From: Verrucomicrobiales bacterium
GTDB taxonomy: Bacteria > Verrucomicrobiota > Verrucomicrobiia > Limisphaerales > UBA11320
Length of the DNA stretch: 64,000 nucleotides
Reading direction: 5' to 3'
Assembly: GCA_016793885.1 (NCBI GenBank)
Contig: JAEUHE010000177.1
Coordinates: 1-64,000 of the forward strand
Positions 24,714-34,978 of the stretch are shown in pieces. Position 1 is the first letter of the stretch. Each line of letters begins with the position of its first letter. A model generated the notes under the pieces. It did no database searches, was not told where the DNA came from, and was given only the letters and a program-made list of their open reading frames with translations. Both the position numbers and the translations under genes were made by a program.

Positions 24714-26213
24714 ATGGCTCTAGGATTACAACAGACACAACGGATGGGTTTGTCTCAGGTGCTGGCCCCCCAGCTCCAACAGTCCCTTGCTCTGCTCCAG
24801 GCCCCCACCTTAGAGCTGAAAGCTTTGGTAGAGCAGGAGATGCAGCAAAATATTGTTCTGGAGGAAGTCCAGGCTACTGAGGTCGAATTGAGCGAGAAAC
24901 CGTCCTCCCAGGAGGATGACACACCCGCTGCAGCCGATCCCGCCGAGCCGCCTCGGGACGTCATCTACGATCCTGCCACCGAGAAGCCGACCAACGCTCC
25001 CGTGGACGATTTTGAGGCGGAATGGCAAAAATTGGTTCAGTTTGACACGGAGACTCGCGAGCACTACGCCCAAACGAATGTGCCCAACCGGGCGTCGGAG
25101 GAGGATGAAGAACGCCGCCAGTTCATGTTCGACTCCCTCGTATCGGGAGTTTCACTCCAAGAAAACCTTCTCGGTCAGGTCCGCCTCTCCGACATGACCC
25201 CCGAACAGCAGGAGATCGCCGAACTGATCGTCGGAAACATCGACGACTTCGGCTACCTCAAGTCCGCCGTCGAGGAACTAGCTCTGAACCACGGCAAACC
25301 GGTGGAGGACGTAGGCGAGGTGCTCAAAGCGATTCAAGGATTCCAACCCCCCGGCGTCGGCGCCCGCGACCTCCGCGAGTGCCTGATGCTGCAGTTGGAG
25401 CGCACCAACCAGCAAGACACCCTCCAGTATCAGATTGTCGACCGCTTCATGGATGCCCTTGGCAAACGACGCCTCCCAGAAATGGCTCGGGGGCTCGGCA
25501 AAACGGTCGATGAAATCCAGGATGCGGTCCAATCCATCGCCAAATTAGATCCGCGACCAGGCCGCGCTTTCCTGCCCGACAACGATCAATATGTCGTTCC
25601 CGAAGTCTTCGTCACCAAGGTGGGTGACGAGTTCGTGGTCAACACGAACAACGAACAGGTTCCCCAGCTCCGCATCAGCAACTACTACAAGGATCTGATG
25701 GCGAAGGCCGAAAGCTCCCCCGAAGTCCGCGAATATATTCGCGAAAAGATCCGGGCCGGCAAGTTCCTCATCAAAAGCATCCACCAAAGACAGCAGACCA
25801 TCTCCAATATCGCGAAGGAGATCGTCGCCCGCCAACGCGACTTCATGGAGCAGGGAGTTTCCGCCTTACGCCCCATGACCATGGTTCAGGTGGCAGAGGT
25901 GGTCGGGGTCCACGAAACCACCGTCAGCCGGGCGGTGTCCGGCAAGTACATGCACACCCCGCAGGGTATCTTCGAGATGAAGTATTTCTTCACCTCCGGC
26001 ATCGCCACTTCCGGCGGCGGGACCATGTCCAACACCAGTGTGAAGGACATCATCGCTGAGATCTTCTCCAACGAGGACCGAGCAAAACCGCTCTCCGATC
26101 AAGAGGTGGTGAAAATGCTGGCGGCACGCGAGATCGTCATCGCCCGCCGAACCGTGGCCAAGTACCGCGACGAGCTCAATATCCTCCCATCCAACCTCCG
26201 CAAGGTCTACTAG
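24714..26213 (+). CDS. rpoN: RNA polymerase sigma-54 factor
   Basis: A 499-residue sigma-54 that directs RNA polymerase to -24/-12 promoters and needs AAA+ activators. It shows the Gln/Leu-rich activator-response region I at the very start (LAPQLQQSLALLQAPTLEL), an acidic region II (about 55-110) and the core-binding region (about 120-310). The DNA-binding helix-turn-helix is VAEVVGVHETTVSRAVSGKY, and the RpoN box is ARRTVAKYRDELNILPS near the C-terminus. Because region I begins immediately, the ATG at 24714 is secure. It has no visible Shine-Dalgarno motif. It is divergent from rpsP and convergent with ribBA. No sigma-54 activator is encoded in the window. Confidence 0.97.
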   Translation: MALGLQQTQRMGLSQVLAPQLQQSLALLQAPTLELKALVEQEMQQNIVLEEVQATEVELSEKPSSQEDDTPAAADPAEPPRDVIYDPATEKPTNAPVDDFEAEWQKLVQFDTETREHYAQTNVPNRASEEDEERRQFMFDSLVSGVSLQENLLGQVRLSDMTPEQQEIAELIVGNIDDFGYLKSAVEELALNHGKPVEDVGEVLKAIQGFQPPGVGARDLRECLMLQLERTNQQDTLQYQIVDRFMDALGKRRLPEMARGLGKTVDEIQDAVQSIAKLDPRPGRAFLPDNDQYVVPEVFVTKVGDEFVVNTNNEQVPQLRISNYYKDLMAKAESSPEVREYIREKIRAGKFLIKSIHQRQQTISNIAKEIVARQRDFMEQGVSALRPMTMVQVAEVVGVHETTVSRAVSGKYMHTPQGIFEMKYFFTSGIATSGGGTMSNTSVKDIIAEIFSNEDRAKPLSDQEVVKMLAAREIVIARRTVAKYRDELNILPSNLRKVY

Positions 26214-26226
26214 TCAGCCGTCTGCT

Positions 26227-26260
26227 CGGGTCCGCCCGACCCGGGACCCAAACGGTCCCG
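26227..26260. terminator. Two adjacent GC hairpins between converging rpoN and ribBA
   Basis: CGGGTC/GACCCG (26227-26243) is followed directly by CGGGACC/GGTCCCG (26242-26260, loop CAAAC). Both lie in the 67-bp gap between two converging stop codons. There is no T run on either strand, so this would be a T-less bidirectional terminator if functional. Confidence 0.4.
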
Positions 26261-26280
26261 TCCGCGGAGAGCACAACAGA

Positions 26281-27480
26281 TCAGATCTTGTGCCCGAGCT
26301 TGTCTCGCTTGGTCTTCAGGTATTTTTCGTTGTGCGGGTTGGGTTTGATTCGAATCGGCACCTGCTCCACAATCTCAAGCCCATAAGCATCCAGCCCGAC
26401 CACCTTCTTGGGGTTATTGGTCAGTAAACGGATACTCTTCAATCCCAGGTCGGCCAAGATCTGCGCGCCTAGCCCGTATTCCCGCAAGTCCATCTTGAAG
26501 CCCAGTTTCAAGTTAGCCTCGACGGTGTCGTAGCCCTGCTCCTGGAGCTTGTACGCCCGGATCTTCGGAGCCAGCCCGATCCCCCGGCCCTCCTGCCGCA
26601 TGTAGACAATCGCGCCGCACTCCTCCTGCGCAATCCGGCGCATCGCCTCGTGAAGCTGCGGCCCGCAATCGCAGCGACGCGACCCGAACACATCCCCGGT
26701 GAGACACTCGCTGTGGACGCGCACCAGGACTCGCTTGGCCTTGGTCACATCCCCCCGCACCAGGGCCAGGTGGTCCTGCCCATCTACTTTGGATCGGTAG
26801 AGGTGCAAGGTGAAATCGCCGTAATCGGTGGGCATCCGAATGGTCTCCACGCGCTCGATGAGCTTTTCCTGAGTCCGCCGAAACTTGATCAGGTCCTCGA
26901 TGCTGCAGATGCTGAGCCGATGCTTGGTGGCGAACTTGAACAGCTCCGGCAGGCGCATCATCCCGCCCCGGTCGTTCATGATCTCACAGATCACCCCCAC
27001 CGGACGGCACCCCGCCAGCCTCGCCAGATCAACCGCCGCCTCGGTATGCCCCGCGCGCTGCAGCACTCCGCCCGCCTTGGCTCTCAAGGGGAAGACATGC
27101 CCCGGCTGCACCAAGTCTTCCCGGCTGGAACGCGGGTCGGAAATGACCCGAATCGTGAGTGCGCGGTCGGCCGCGCTTGTCCCAGTGGTAATGCCTCGGG
27201 CCGCATCGACTGTGACCTGAAAATCGGTCTTAAAGGAATCCTGGTTCTGAGCCACCATTTGTTCCACACCCAGCTGGCTCAGCCGTTCCGAGGTGGTTGG
27301 AACGCAGATCAAGCCACGCCCAAAGCGCGCCATGAAATTGACCGTTTCGGGAGTCGCTTTCTCGGCGACCATCACCAAATCACCCTCGTTCTCCCGATCA
27401 GCGTCATCCACCACGATGACCAGCTTCCCGCGGGCGAGGTCTTGAATCACCGATTGAATCGAGTCCAACTTCCGTTTCAT
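26281..27480 (-). CDS. ribBA: Bifunctional DHBP synthase / GTP cyclohydrolase II
   Basis: A 399-residue two-domain riboflavin biosynthesis enzyme. The N-terminal RibB half makes 3,4-dihydroxy-2-butanone 4-phosphate from ribulose 5-phosphate ([40 protein letters not shown]). The C-terminal RibA half (from about 206) opens GTP, with zinc-site cysteines in [19 protein letters not shown] and the catalytic QEGRGIGL and [11 protein letters not shown] segments. The start at 27480 is set by [15 protein letters not shown] and by the GGGGGG just upstream. The longer in-frame extension overlaps the divergent kinase gene and is unlike protein. No FMN riboswitch is recognisable upstream. The other rib genes are not in the window. 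Confidence 0.96.
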   Translation of the reverse strand: MKRKLDSIQSVIQDLARGKLVIVVDDADRENEGDLVMVAEKATPETVNFMARFGRGLICVPTTSERLSQLGVEQMVAQNQDSFKTDFQVTVDAARGITTGTSAADRALTIRVISDPRSSREDLVQPGHVFPLRAKAGGVLQRAGHTEAAVDLARLAGCRPVGVICEIMNDRGGMMRLPELFKFATKHRLSICSIEDLIKFRRTQEKLIERVETIRMPTDYGDFTLHLYRSKVDGQDHLALVRGDVTKAKRVLVRVHSECLTGDVFGSRRCDCGPQLHEAMRRIAQEECGAIVYMRQEGRGIGLAPKIRAYKLQEQGYDTVEANLKLGFKMDLREYGLGAQILADLGLKSIRLLTNNPKKVVGLDAYGLEIVEQVPIRIKPNPHNEKYLKTKRDKLGHKI

Positions 27481-27665
27481 GCCCCCCCACACGCCGGTTT
27501 TTTCCCGGCGATGTCCAGTAAAATGTCGGGAATTTAAGGCGTTTTGAGAAAAAACCGCTTGCCAGAGACGGGACGGTTCTAATTCACTTTGTTCTGCTGG
27601 CGCTTTCATCAGTTCTGCCGATTCAGTTGATTCTACGGCAGGCAAGCGCTGAACCGATTTTCGAA

Positions 27666-28715
27666 ATGAGCACCAAAAGCACATCATCCCGCAGGGGTGT
27701 CCTGGCAGGTGGAAACTGGATTATCGATCAGGTCAAAATGATCGACGTCTACCCCCAACGCGAATCTCTCGCGAATATCTCCAGCCAATCAACCGGCACT
27801 GGCGGATCCCCCTACAACGTGTTGGTGGACTTGGCGAAGCTCGGAGCGGAGTTCCCGCTCTCGGCGGCGGGTCTGGTCGGCAAGGACGCCCTGGGCGAAG
27901 CCATCCTGCAGGACTGCCAGAAGAACAAGATCGACACCCGTTTCCTCAAGATGACGTCCGAGGCTCCCACCTCGTACACCGACGTCATGACGGAAACGAA
28001 GGGTGGGAAGCGCACCTTCTTTCATCTCCGCGGAGCCAATGCTCTCTGGAAAGGCGCTGAACTCGATTTCTCCAAGACCAAGGCTCGGCTCTTCCACTTG
28101 GGATACCTCCTCCTCCTCGATGCGCTCGACGAGTCGGACGCCAAGTACGGCACGAAAGCAGCCCGCTTGCTTGCCGCCGCACAAGAAGCCGGATTGAAGA
28201 CCAGCGTGGACGTCGTCAGCGAGGACAGCGACCGCTTCGCGAAGGTGGTGACTCCCGCTCTGAAGTATGTCGACTACTGCGTGCTGAACGAGATTGAAGC
28301 CGGCAAGACCGCCGGATTCAAAATTCGCCAGGCTGATGGCAAGCTCGATACTGTGTCCCTGCGGCATGCGGCCGGTGCCCTGCTGCAAAAGGGCGTGCGT
28401 GAGCTGGTCGTGATTCACTTCCCCGAGGGTGCCTTCGCCCGCACGCGCAAAGGTGAGGATGTCTGGCAACCATCCCTGAAGCTTCCTGCCAAAGCGATCG
28501 CGGGAACCGCCGGCGCCGGCGACGCCTTCTGCGCCGGAACTCTCATGGGATTCCATGAAGACTGGGAACTGAAGCGCTGTCTCGAGACCGGCGTGGCCGT
28601 CGCAGCCGCCAGCCTTTCGGATCCCACGTGCACCAACGGCGTCAAGCCGCTGGCCGCGTGTCTGGCTCTGGCCAAGAAATACGGGTATCAGACGGCGCTC
28701 AGCAAGGAAGAGTGA
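27666..28715 (+). CDS. PfkB-family carbohydrate kinase
   Basis: A 349-residue ribokinase-like kinase that phosphorylates a sugar or nucleoside with ATP. The N-terminal substrate region has [13 protein letters not shown] and [17 protein letters not shown]. The ATP and catalytic motif [12 protein letters not shown] (about residue 280-290) carries the aspartate base. The start at 27666 ([11 protein letters not shown]) is followed at once by the fold. No signal peptide is present. The neighbours (ribBA divergent, a DUF1648-like membrane protein convergent) do not reveal the substrate. Adenosine, ribose or fructose-type sugars are all possible. Confidence 0.9.
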   Translation: MSTKSTSSRRGVLAGGNWIIDQVKMIDVYPQRESLANISSQSTGTGGSPYNVLVDLAKLGAEFPLSAAGLVGKDALGEAILQDCQKNKIDTRFLKMTSEAPTSYTDVMTETKGGKRTFFHLRGANALWKGAELDFSKTKARLFHLGYLLLLDALDESDAKYGTKAARLLAAAQEAGLKTSVDVVSEDSDRFAKVVTPALKYVDYCVLNEIEAGKTAGFKIRQADGKLDTVSLRHAAGALLQKGVRELVVIHFPEGAFARTRKGEDVWQPSLKLPAKAIAGTAGAGDAFCAGTLMGFHEDWELKRCLETGVAVAAASLSDPTCTNGVKPLAACLALAKKYGYQTALSKEE

Positions 28716-28763
28716 CACCTTCGGATCCGGATGATTTCCGCCGTGATCCCAAGAAACGCACCC

Positions 28764-29273
28764 TTAACCTTCGGATGGCAGTCGGAATCGGCGAAACATT
28801 CCGAAGATCCAGGCGATCAAGCCGGCGATAAATGCGCCGGCCAAGGCCAACAACATCGAGTTCGAGAGCTGCCCCCGTGGGCTTCGGCTGGCTAGCAACA
28901 CCAAGGCATGCAGCCCCGCGCAAAAGGCCACCCCCAGGATACTCAGCCAGGCCCCGTGACCGAACAGCCAATCGCAAGTAGGCCCGCGCCGTTCCGGGCT
29001 TAGCCAGTAATCTCGGTTCGGCATGTTCACCAGGCGTGGCGGGAGGAAGCGTATCGCGAAGAAGATGCCTAGGATGATCAGCGGGAACAGCCAGCCGAAG
29101 CTCAACATGAAACGCACGTGACCATCGCGGGACATCCAACCATCGGGATTCCCGTGAATGTCAAAGTGGGTCGCAACTCGTGACGGCAGATCCGCTGAGG
29201 ATGTCATGACGTACGCGGAAAAGCTCAGCAAGCACACGAGAAGCAGAATCAAGCGAACCAGCGGGGGCTTCAT
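28764..29273 (-). CDS. Small membrane protein with DUF1648-like domain
   Basis: A 169-residue protein with about four membrane segments. The start at 29273 (MKPPLVRLILLLVCLLSF) puts the first segment right at the N-terminus. The DUF1648 hallmark follows: LPSRVATHFDIHGNPDGWMS, a loop typical of SdpI/YhfC-like proteins. Later segments are FPLIILGIFFAIRF, WLSILGVAFCAGLHALVLLA and LLALAGAFIAGLIAWIFGMF. DUF1648 is found in the immunity/signalling protein SdpI, but this protein lacks recognisable SdpI partners nearby. The role is unknown. Confidence 0.78.
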   Translation of the reverse strand: MKPPLVRLILLLVCLLSFSAYVMTSSADLPSRVATHFDIHGNPDGWMSRDGHVRFMLSFGWLFPLIILGIFFAIRFLPPRLVNMPNRDYWLSPERRGPTCDWLFGHGAWLSILGVAFCAGLHALVLLASRSPRGQLSNSMLLALAGAFIAGLIAWIFGMFRRFRLPSEG

Positions 29274-29390
29274 GCGCAAGAATCTGCCCACAAGTCCCAG
29301 GCGGGCGCAACGGGAAAGCGCCACCGCCCCGAGCGCAGCGGGGTGGGATTGTGTCCGGGTGAGGGTTGGCGTGAGGCACGAGCCGCCCTA

Positions 29391-29523
29391 TGGACTGCGG
29401 TGGCACGACACCGCTGTTCCTTCACGCCACCTTAGCCCCTCTCACGCCCCCCATTAACTTGGAGCGCTCCTCCAGCCACTCCGTCGCGTGCAGGAAAAGC
29501 GGAGACATGTCTCCGCACTCCAT
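29391..29523 (+). repeat. Family B palindromic repeat, single copy
   Basis: It holds CTATGGACTGCGGTGGCACG, GACACCGCTGTTCCTTCACG and the palindromic core GCGGAGACATGTCTCCGC followed by ACTCCAT. This matches the tandem units at 10641-11054 at both ends, with a different middle. It fills the space between two same-strand genes. Confidence 0.75.
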
Positions 29524-29546
29524 ATTCGTTGCCCCCCATCGCCCGC

Positions 29547-32500
29547 TCACAACCCCGGCAGATCCAGCCTCGCTCGATAGAACCGACGCCCAGTTCCCAC
29601 CCGCGGCACCACGAAGCGCACCGCACGCGAAACCAAGGCCGGCGGACTGTTCGCCGATTGCCAGGTTTTGAGATCGTCCGACAGCTCCAGCCGAACCGTT
29701 CCCAGGCCGCTCTGCACGAGCGCCAGATTGCCCTTCAGATCGGCAATCAAGGTCAGGTTGGACGAACTGCCACTCGAATTTCCCAAGGTCGCCGTAGCCA
29801 CACTCAGAGTGGGTCCATTGAAGGTCTTGCCGACCGCCGGGAGCCGCATGAGAACAAACCCCTTGATGGCAGGATTCTCGGGCGGATTCGTGTTGCCCTT
29901 ATCAAACAAGGTGAGATTGAAATTTCCATCCGTCACCTCGAAGGGAGCTGACACAATCTCCGTGGCTTTGAGGGTCGCTCCCTTGCCATCCAACAACCCG
30001 CCCAAGGCGCGATCCGCTGGATTGACATTGGCCATCCTGACTCCCTCGAACTCTAAGTCGAACACACGGCTGCAGGCGCTGCACCCCGTGCCCCCCATCG
30101 CTGGCCCGACACAGGGCAGGCAGGTCTCCGCGAAATACAGCACCGCTCGATAGCGTCCCGAAGGCACCGGCACCGCATAACGCAGGTTTGATCCGAACCA
30201 ACGCTCTGAGCGAAGAACCTCGTTGGGAATGTAACGGTCGGTCAGCAGTGAATCGTCCACGGCCTGCGCTACCACGGCAAGCTGCGCGCTGGTGTCGACC
30301 AGATAGCGCGTGTCCGGAGTCCAGAGACGGTAAAGCGCATCGCGCTGCTCATTGGTCGAGCCACAGTTCACAAACCAGGCAGCCCCATTGTCAAAGACCA
30401 GATCGCCCAGGTGTGCTTCCCAGGCCGCAGGCGGCATCAACTTCTGCAGCGGAGCCAGGCGCAATAAAGCCTCCGTCTCCAAGGAGGTGTTCATGACCTG
30501 CGCGTTCAATTCCGCGCGCGCCTCCGCCAGAAGCCGCTCCAGCTTCACGGGGTCGTTCTGACCCGATTTCACCAGCCGATCCCCGAACTTCGGATCGCTC
30601 ACATTGAGCAACGCATATTCTTCCACGCCGACATCGCGCATGAATCTCAGCCCGTTGGGACGCACCGAGGTGGGGCCCTTCCCATACTTCAGAAACGCCA
30701 CCCCGCGCACCGCATCGCAACTCGGCCAGTTTAAGGCGCTGTAGATGAACTCCGGGAAGCCATCATGATTCACATCCCCGACAGCCGCAACCGCCGATCC
30801 CAAGCGAACATCCTCGCGGTCTCCCGCCTGCTCCCAGTCCGGAGTCAGGCTCAGCCCGGCTCGGGTCGCGCGCCCACGAAACATCGAAACCGTGCCCTCG
30901 CCCAGCCACATTCGGAAATCGAAGGGAGCGCCGACCACCACATCGCTCAACCCATCCCCGTCCAAATCACCCACCCCCGCCAGCGAGGCCCCAAAGTTGG
31001 CAAACCCGACCGAGCCATAGTGAACCCAGGACGGAGTCGACGAGAGACCCCCTGGTCCGCCCAAGAAAAGGTATGCCGCACCAAAGTGCCCTCCGACATC
31101 ATCCTCACCCAAATCCGGAGCCCCCACCAGCAAGTCCCGGAAGCGATCCCCATTCACATCCCCAGCGGCGGCCACAGCCGCACCCAAGCGCGCTCCGCTC
31201 GAATCACTCTCGTACATCCGATGCACTGTCGCCACCAAACCGGTCGAGGAGCCCAAGTACACCAACACGGCTCCCTCACGAAAGCGCCCATTCTGGTAGT
31301 GCGGCGCGCCGACGGCCACATCACCAAAACCATCACCGTTGATGTCTCCCAGGCCGGCAACCGATTCTCCGAACCGAGGATCGCTTCCCGAGGTCGCGAC
31401 GGGCAGCAACACCGTCGCAGCCGAACGCAATAACCCAGCCGCGGAGCCTCGATAGAGGAACACGCGACCACGAGGCTGATTGGCACCATTGCTATGTCCA
31501 GGAGCGCCCACCAACACATCGCCAAAACCGTCATGATCCACGTCGCCCGCGCTGGCGACGGAGAACCCAAACTCCGCGGCAGTCGCATTGGCCAAGGCCA
31601 GGGACCAATCGGTGTTCGTCAGAGTCAGCCGAACGGCGCTGAGGTTGCTTCGCCCCAGCCATAAATAGGCAGCCCCCGTATTGCTCCGGATTTGGATAGG
31701 ACTCTGAAAATCGTAACTGGGCCCGCCCATAATGAGATCGGGTAGCCCATCCCCGTTGACATCGCCGGCATTCGCCATCGATCGGCCAAATCCAATCCCA
31801 GCCACCGGCCCGGTGGAAGTCCAAGTGGGCGACTGTGAGAGAAGGTTGATCTGACTGCGGAAAAAATGCAGCAGAGGGGTCGGCTGCCCCTCTCCGTTGC
31901 CAGGCTCCGTGATAAACAGATCACTCACGCCATCCCCATCGAAATCTCCTCCAGCCATGGCCGCGCCAAAGCGCCCGTTCGGTTGCCCCTGGGCCCGCCA
32001 GGAAGGTGCCTCAGCCACCCCAGTGCTTGCCATGGCGTTTACCGACATCGGGTCGTTCAGAAACGCCACTTCCGGACGCCGACCAAAGGCATTGGTGCAG
32101 GTGATTTGATATCGATTAAACAAAGCTCTCGCCTGAACCGAGAGCGCCGGAGTTGGGGGAGTAAGAGGTGTGACGGTGTAGTGGAGGGTGTAAGCTCCCT
32201 TCTCGCTCCGGGCGGAGTGAGACCCCGGGGTCAGAAAGAAAGCGGCTCTCCCGGGATTGTCGTGCAACACCCCATCGCTCTCGTACGCGGTCGACAACCC
32301 CATCATGCGATGCGGTTCGATGAAGTGAATGTCCGGACCCAGTCGCCGTCCGGGATCGACCTCACCTTCGTTTCGCCAGAACAACGAATCGCCGCTGCCG
32401 GTCTGCCAGGGCGGATTGAAGTTCATCCGTCCGTGGGCATTCTCCTCTCCATCCAGCAGCCGAGTCCATTCCTGATCGACCGTGGGTAGTTCTACCCAAA

Positions 32501-34142
32501 GGCCCCAATCGCCATCCGAATACGGATAAGTGTAGGCCGGATCGAGATCGTCATGCACATCCAGCTGAGTGATGCTGACTCGACGCTTCTGCAGGTTCCA
32601 GTTATTGGGAGAGGTATGCACCCAGCCCGCCCGGATCCGATGCGAATAGGTCGAGGCCGTATGCTGCGTGAGATCCAAGGTGACATTGAGATAGGTTGAT
32701 CCTTTGTCATCCGTTGCCACCCGAACCTGAGGCGCAGGCCCCGCCGAATTCCAAGGATTGCTCACCTCTATGAACAGCGGAGGCTGTGGCACATCCAGTC
32801 CATGCTCGCAGGCGATCAGCCGGGGGTTTCGAGGGAGGTAAATATTGAAGCTGTAAAGTCGGTTGATCGGATGAGGCCCCTCGACACAATCGCCGTTGTT
32901 GAATCCAACGATCTGGCCCTGGGGATTCACAATACAGCGGGCGGGAGTATGCAGGCCGGTGGAGCTACAGTTGCCGGTGCATTCTCCCGCGTCCCCGTTA
33001 AACCAAAGGTCGGTGACGATGCCAGGGATCCAGACATTGTTCCCCACCGTAGAATCCACGAAACCGCTTGGAGTTTCGAAACGGAAACTACGATTCGAGG
33101 GCAGTTGAAGCGCGCGCGGGCGCATGACTGCCAAGCCAATGGCTGGATGGATCTCCGTGTAGAACGGCTCGTGTCCGCAATCATGAATCCACATGCCCCA
33201 GACCGACACCCGATCTCCTACGATGGGCCGAAAACGTTCAGGAATGCTATTGCGCTCCCACTCCACACCCAAAAGATACGGCTGTGCGAACTCCGACTGC
33301 TCGGCCACACGAAAGCGATAGGGCGGATCCACTTCCACACCCATGTTGATATCCATGCTGTCGTGGTTTGGGAAGGAGTCGCTCGTAGCGGTCCACGACT
33401 TAAACACCTGTCCCTCGATCTGGGCATATTGCCGATCCGGATCAAATCCCGCGGCCGTCACCCATTGGGGATCCACCGCTCCCCCGCCCGCAGCGCACAT
33501 GCAATACAACTCTGTCGGATCAAAGGGTGTGCGGGAGGTGGCTTGCGCCACCACCGAGTCAGGCAGCTTTGGAAACACTTCCGGGGGAATGCTGATTCGT
33601 TCCACCGCGTTGATCACGGCCTCCACTGTGACACCCTGAGCAATCCGATAGTTGCGCCGAGCCGTCCCCAGTCCCAACGGCACCAGACAACCGCCATCGG
33701 AGCAGACCGTAAGCCGCACTCGGTAAGTACCCACCCGAGGCAAGGTGAGGTAGGCCAGCGTTCCGGACGCCGTCAACTGAGGCGGGGTACCCGCCGGATA
33801 GCTGATCAGCTGCCAGGAGATCGGCAGATCGGGAGGAGGCGTAAAAATTTCCTGATCGCACACGGAGTCGTAGGTAACCAGCCGCAAGCTACCGGCCTCA
33901 ATTTTGACCCGACACCCCCGCAGCGGATGATCCGGCGTGGCCAGTTGAACCGTGACCTCGGCCACATCGGGTCCGGGGCAATCGAGAGGAGGAGGAGAGC
34001 CATCGTCATCCGTAGGCCTCAAAGCCTGGGCATCGGGAAGGGCAACGAACAGAAGCGCAAGAACGAGTAGCGACTCGAGCCTCGACCACAGGAGTTGAAT
34101 CGCCTGGACAGCGAACGTCTGAGAAAAAGGGAGCGTGGTCAT
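29547..34142 (-). CDS. Secreted FG-GAP (integrin-like) propeller protein with malectin-like domain
   Basis: A 1531-residue exported protein beginning with a long signal peptide (LLVLALLFVALPDAQA). The first about 700 residues hold a Cys-containing domain with no firm family. About residues 705-1160 contain seven FG-GAP repeats, each with a calcium loop: DFDGDGVSD, DVNGDGLPD, DVDHDGFGD, DINGDGFGD, DVNGDRFRD, DLDGDGLSD and DVNHDGFPE. Seven repeats make a complete seven-bladed integrin-alpha-type propeller. About 1270-1440 resembles a malectin-like carbohydrate-binding domain (RYAVPVPSGRYRAVLYFAET, ...VFDLEFEG). A beta-rich C-terminal domain follows. The likely role is calcium-dependent binding at the cell surface, possibly to glycans. 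No catalytic motif is seen. Confidence 0.88.
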   Translation of the reverse strand: MTTLPFSQTFAVQAIQLLWSRLESLLVLALLFVALPDAQALRPTDDDGSPPPLDCPGPDVAEVTVQLATPDHPLRGCRVKIEAGSLRLVTYDSVCDQEIFTPPPDLPISWQLISYPAGTPPQLTASGTLAYLTLPRVGTYRVRLTVCSDGGCLVPLGLGTARRNYRIAQGVTVEAVINAVERISIPPEVFPKLPDSVVAQATSRTPFDPTELYCMCAAGGGAVDPQWVTAAGFDPDRQYAQIEGQVFKSWTATSDSFPNHDSMDINMGVEVDPPYRFRVAEQSEFAQPYLLGVEWERNSIPERFRPIVGDRVSVWGMWIHDCGHEPFYTEIHPAIGLAVMRPRALQLPSNRSFRFETPSGFVDSTVGNNVWIPGIVTDLWFNGDAGECTGNCSSTGLHTPARCIVNPQGQIVGFNNGDCVEGPHPINRLYSFNIYLPRNPRLIACEHGLDVPQPPLFIEVSNPWNSAGPAPQVRVATDDKGSTYLNVTLDLTQHTASTYSHRIRAGWVHTSPNNWNLQKRRVSITQLDVHDDLDPAYTYPYSDGDWGLWVELPTVDQEWTRLLDGEENAHGRMNFNPPWQTGSGDSLFWRNEGEVDPGRRLGPDIHFIEPHRMMGLSTAYESDGVLHDNPGRAAFFLTPGSHSARSEKGAYTLHYTVTPLTPPTPALSVQARALFNRYQITCTNAFGRRPEVAFLNDPMSVNAMASTGVAEAPSWRAQGQPNGRFGAAMAGGDFDGDGVSDLFITEPGNGEGQPTPLLHFFRSQINLLSQSPTWTSTGPVAGIGFGRSMANAGDVNGDGLPDLIMGGPSYDFQSPIQIRSNTGAAYLWLGRSNLSAVRLTLTNTDWSLALANATAAEFGFSVASAGDVDHDGFGDVLVGAPGHSNGANQPRGRVFLYRGSAAGLLRSAATVLLPVATSGSDPRFGESVAGLGDINGDGFGDVAVGAPHYQNGRFREGAVLVYLGSSTGLVATVHRMYESDSSGARLGAAVAAAGDVNGDRFRDLLVGAPDLGEDDVGGHFGAAYLFLGGPGGLSSTPSWVHYGSVGFANFGASLAGVGDLDGDGLSDVVVGAPFDFRMWLGEGTVSMFRGRATRAGLSLTPDWEQAGDREDVRLGSAVAAVGDVNHDGFPEFIYSALNWPSCDAVRGVAFLKYGKGPTSVRPNGLRFMRDVGVEEYALLNVSDPKFGDRLVKSGQNDPVKLERLLAEARAELNAQVMNTSLETEALLRLAPLQKLMPPAAWEAHLGDLVFDNGAAWFVNCGSTNEQRDALYRLWTPDTRYLVDTSAQLAVVAQAVDDSLLTDRYIPNEVLRSERWFGSNLRYAVPVPSGRYRAVLYFAETCLPCVGPAMGGTGCSACSRVFDLEFEGVRMANVNPADRALGGLLDGKGATLKATEIVSAPFEVTDGNFNLTLFDKGNTNPPENPAIKGFVLMRLPAVGKTFNGPTLSVATATLGNSSGSSSNLTLIADLKGNLALVQSGLGTVRLELSDDLKTWQSANSPPALVSRAVRFVVPRVGTGRRFYRARLDLPGL

Positions 34143-34248
34143 AAAGCTACTTCTATCTTAGAAAACAGAGTAACAGTCTTTCAGACGATGCCCAGAAGAT
34201 TTAGGGCCACACTACATTGTAGCGTCGTCCGTCCTCGGACGATTCCCC

Positions 34249-34656
34249 CTACCCCGCCTTCACTCCTTCAAACATCGGCTTCACCGATTCCCGCATCAGA
34301 ACGATGAGCGTGAAGACACCCAACACCGTTCCGAAGGGCAAGAACATGCATTCCACTGCAGCCACCACCAAGCAGAACAGATACTTCCTCCGTCTAGCCA
34401 GGCAGCGTCCCGCGGCGATCACGCAACCCGCGAAGCCCAATCCGACTGTCATCGCGATCACCGCCAAAACGATAAAGATCCATCCCACGAATGCCGGAGG
34501 CGGAGCGCCCTGATCGGAGAACACACGGGGAGCCACCAGGAAAGCGATCCCGAGCACCAAGTGAAACAGGGGGAACAGAGAAAACAGTGCGGCCAATCCA
34601 CCCACCACGTAATGGAAAATGGAGAGCAATCTCAGGTGGTCGTCGTTCTGTGTCAT
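34249..34656 (-). CDS. Small four-segment membrane protein
   Basis: A 135-residue hydrophobic protein starting MTQNDDHLRLLSIFHYVVGG; an ATG 12 bp upstream is an alternative. Predicted membrane segments are VVGGLAALFSLFPLFHLVLG, FVGWIFIVLAVIAMTVGLGF, YLFCLVVAAVECMFLPFG and GVFTLIVLM. The order helix-loop-helix with EHLRLLSIFHYV-type start is common in short uncharacterised proteins of several phyla. No domain with known function is present. It is separated from the FG-GAP gene by about 106 bp. Confidence 0.75.
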   Translation of the reverse strand: MTQNDDHLRLLSIFHYVVGGLAALFSLFPLFHLVLGIAFLVAPRVFSDQGAPPPAFVGWIFIVLAVIAMTVGLGFAGCVIAAGRCLARRRKYLFCLVVAAVECMFLPFGTVLGVFTLIVLMRESVKPMFEGVKAG

Positions 34657-34668
34657 GACGCGAGCCAT

Positions 34669-34978
34669 TCAATCAGCCCCACCTCGGATTCACAACCGCG
34701 ATTCGCTTTTCCCTCTATGGACTGCGCGTGGCATGCCACCGCCTTTCCTTCACGCCACAGACAACCCCTCGATCCATCCAAATAGAGGAGAACTGGTCTA
34801 AGCCAAACCAGGCGAACGAACCTGAAAACGGCAGTGGTAACCACGGATTTCTCGGATGACTCGGATGAAAGGCAACTTTTGGAGCTCATTACTCTCCGGG
34901 TGATTACCTCAGCACCTCCGAGAACCCGTCGGGTTCAAAGCTTGCGATCACTCTCCGGAACATCCCCGCCCACCCGCC
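34669..34978. other. Gene-free stretch with repeat remnants
   Basis: It holds a partial family B copy (about 34716-34760, CTATGGACTGCGCGTGGCAT and CCTTCACGCCAC), a single family C arm (34839-34866) and a degenerate family A end (GAACCCGTCGGGTTC at about 34922-34936). No coding sequence is supported. Confidence 0.6.

Noticed and set aside
27481-27665. FMN riboswitch ahead of ribBA
   Set aside because: The conserved RFN-element blocks are not present in this short divergent gap.
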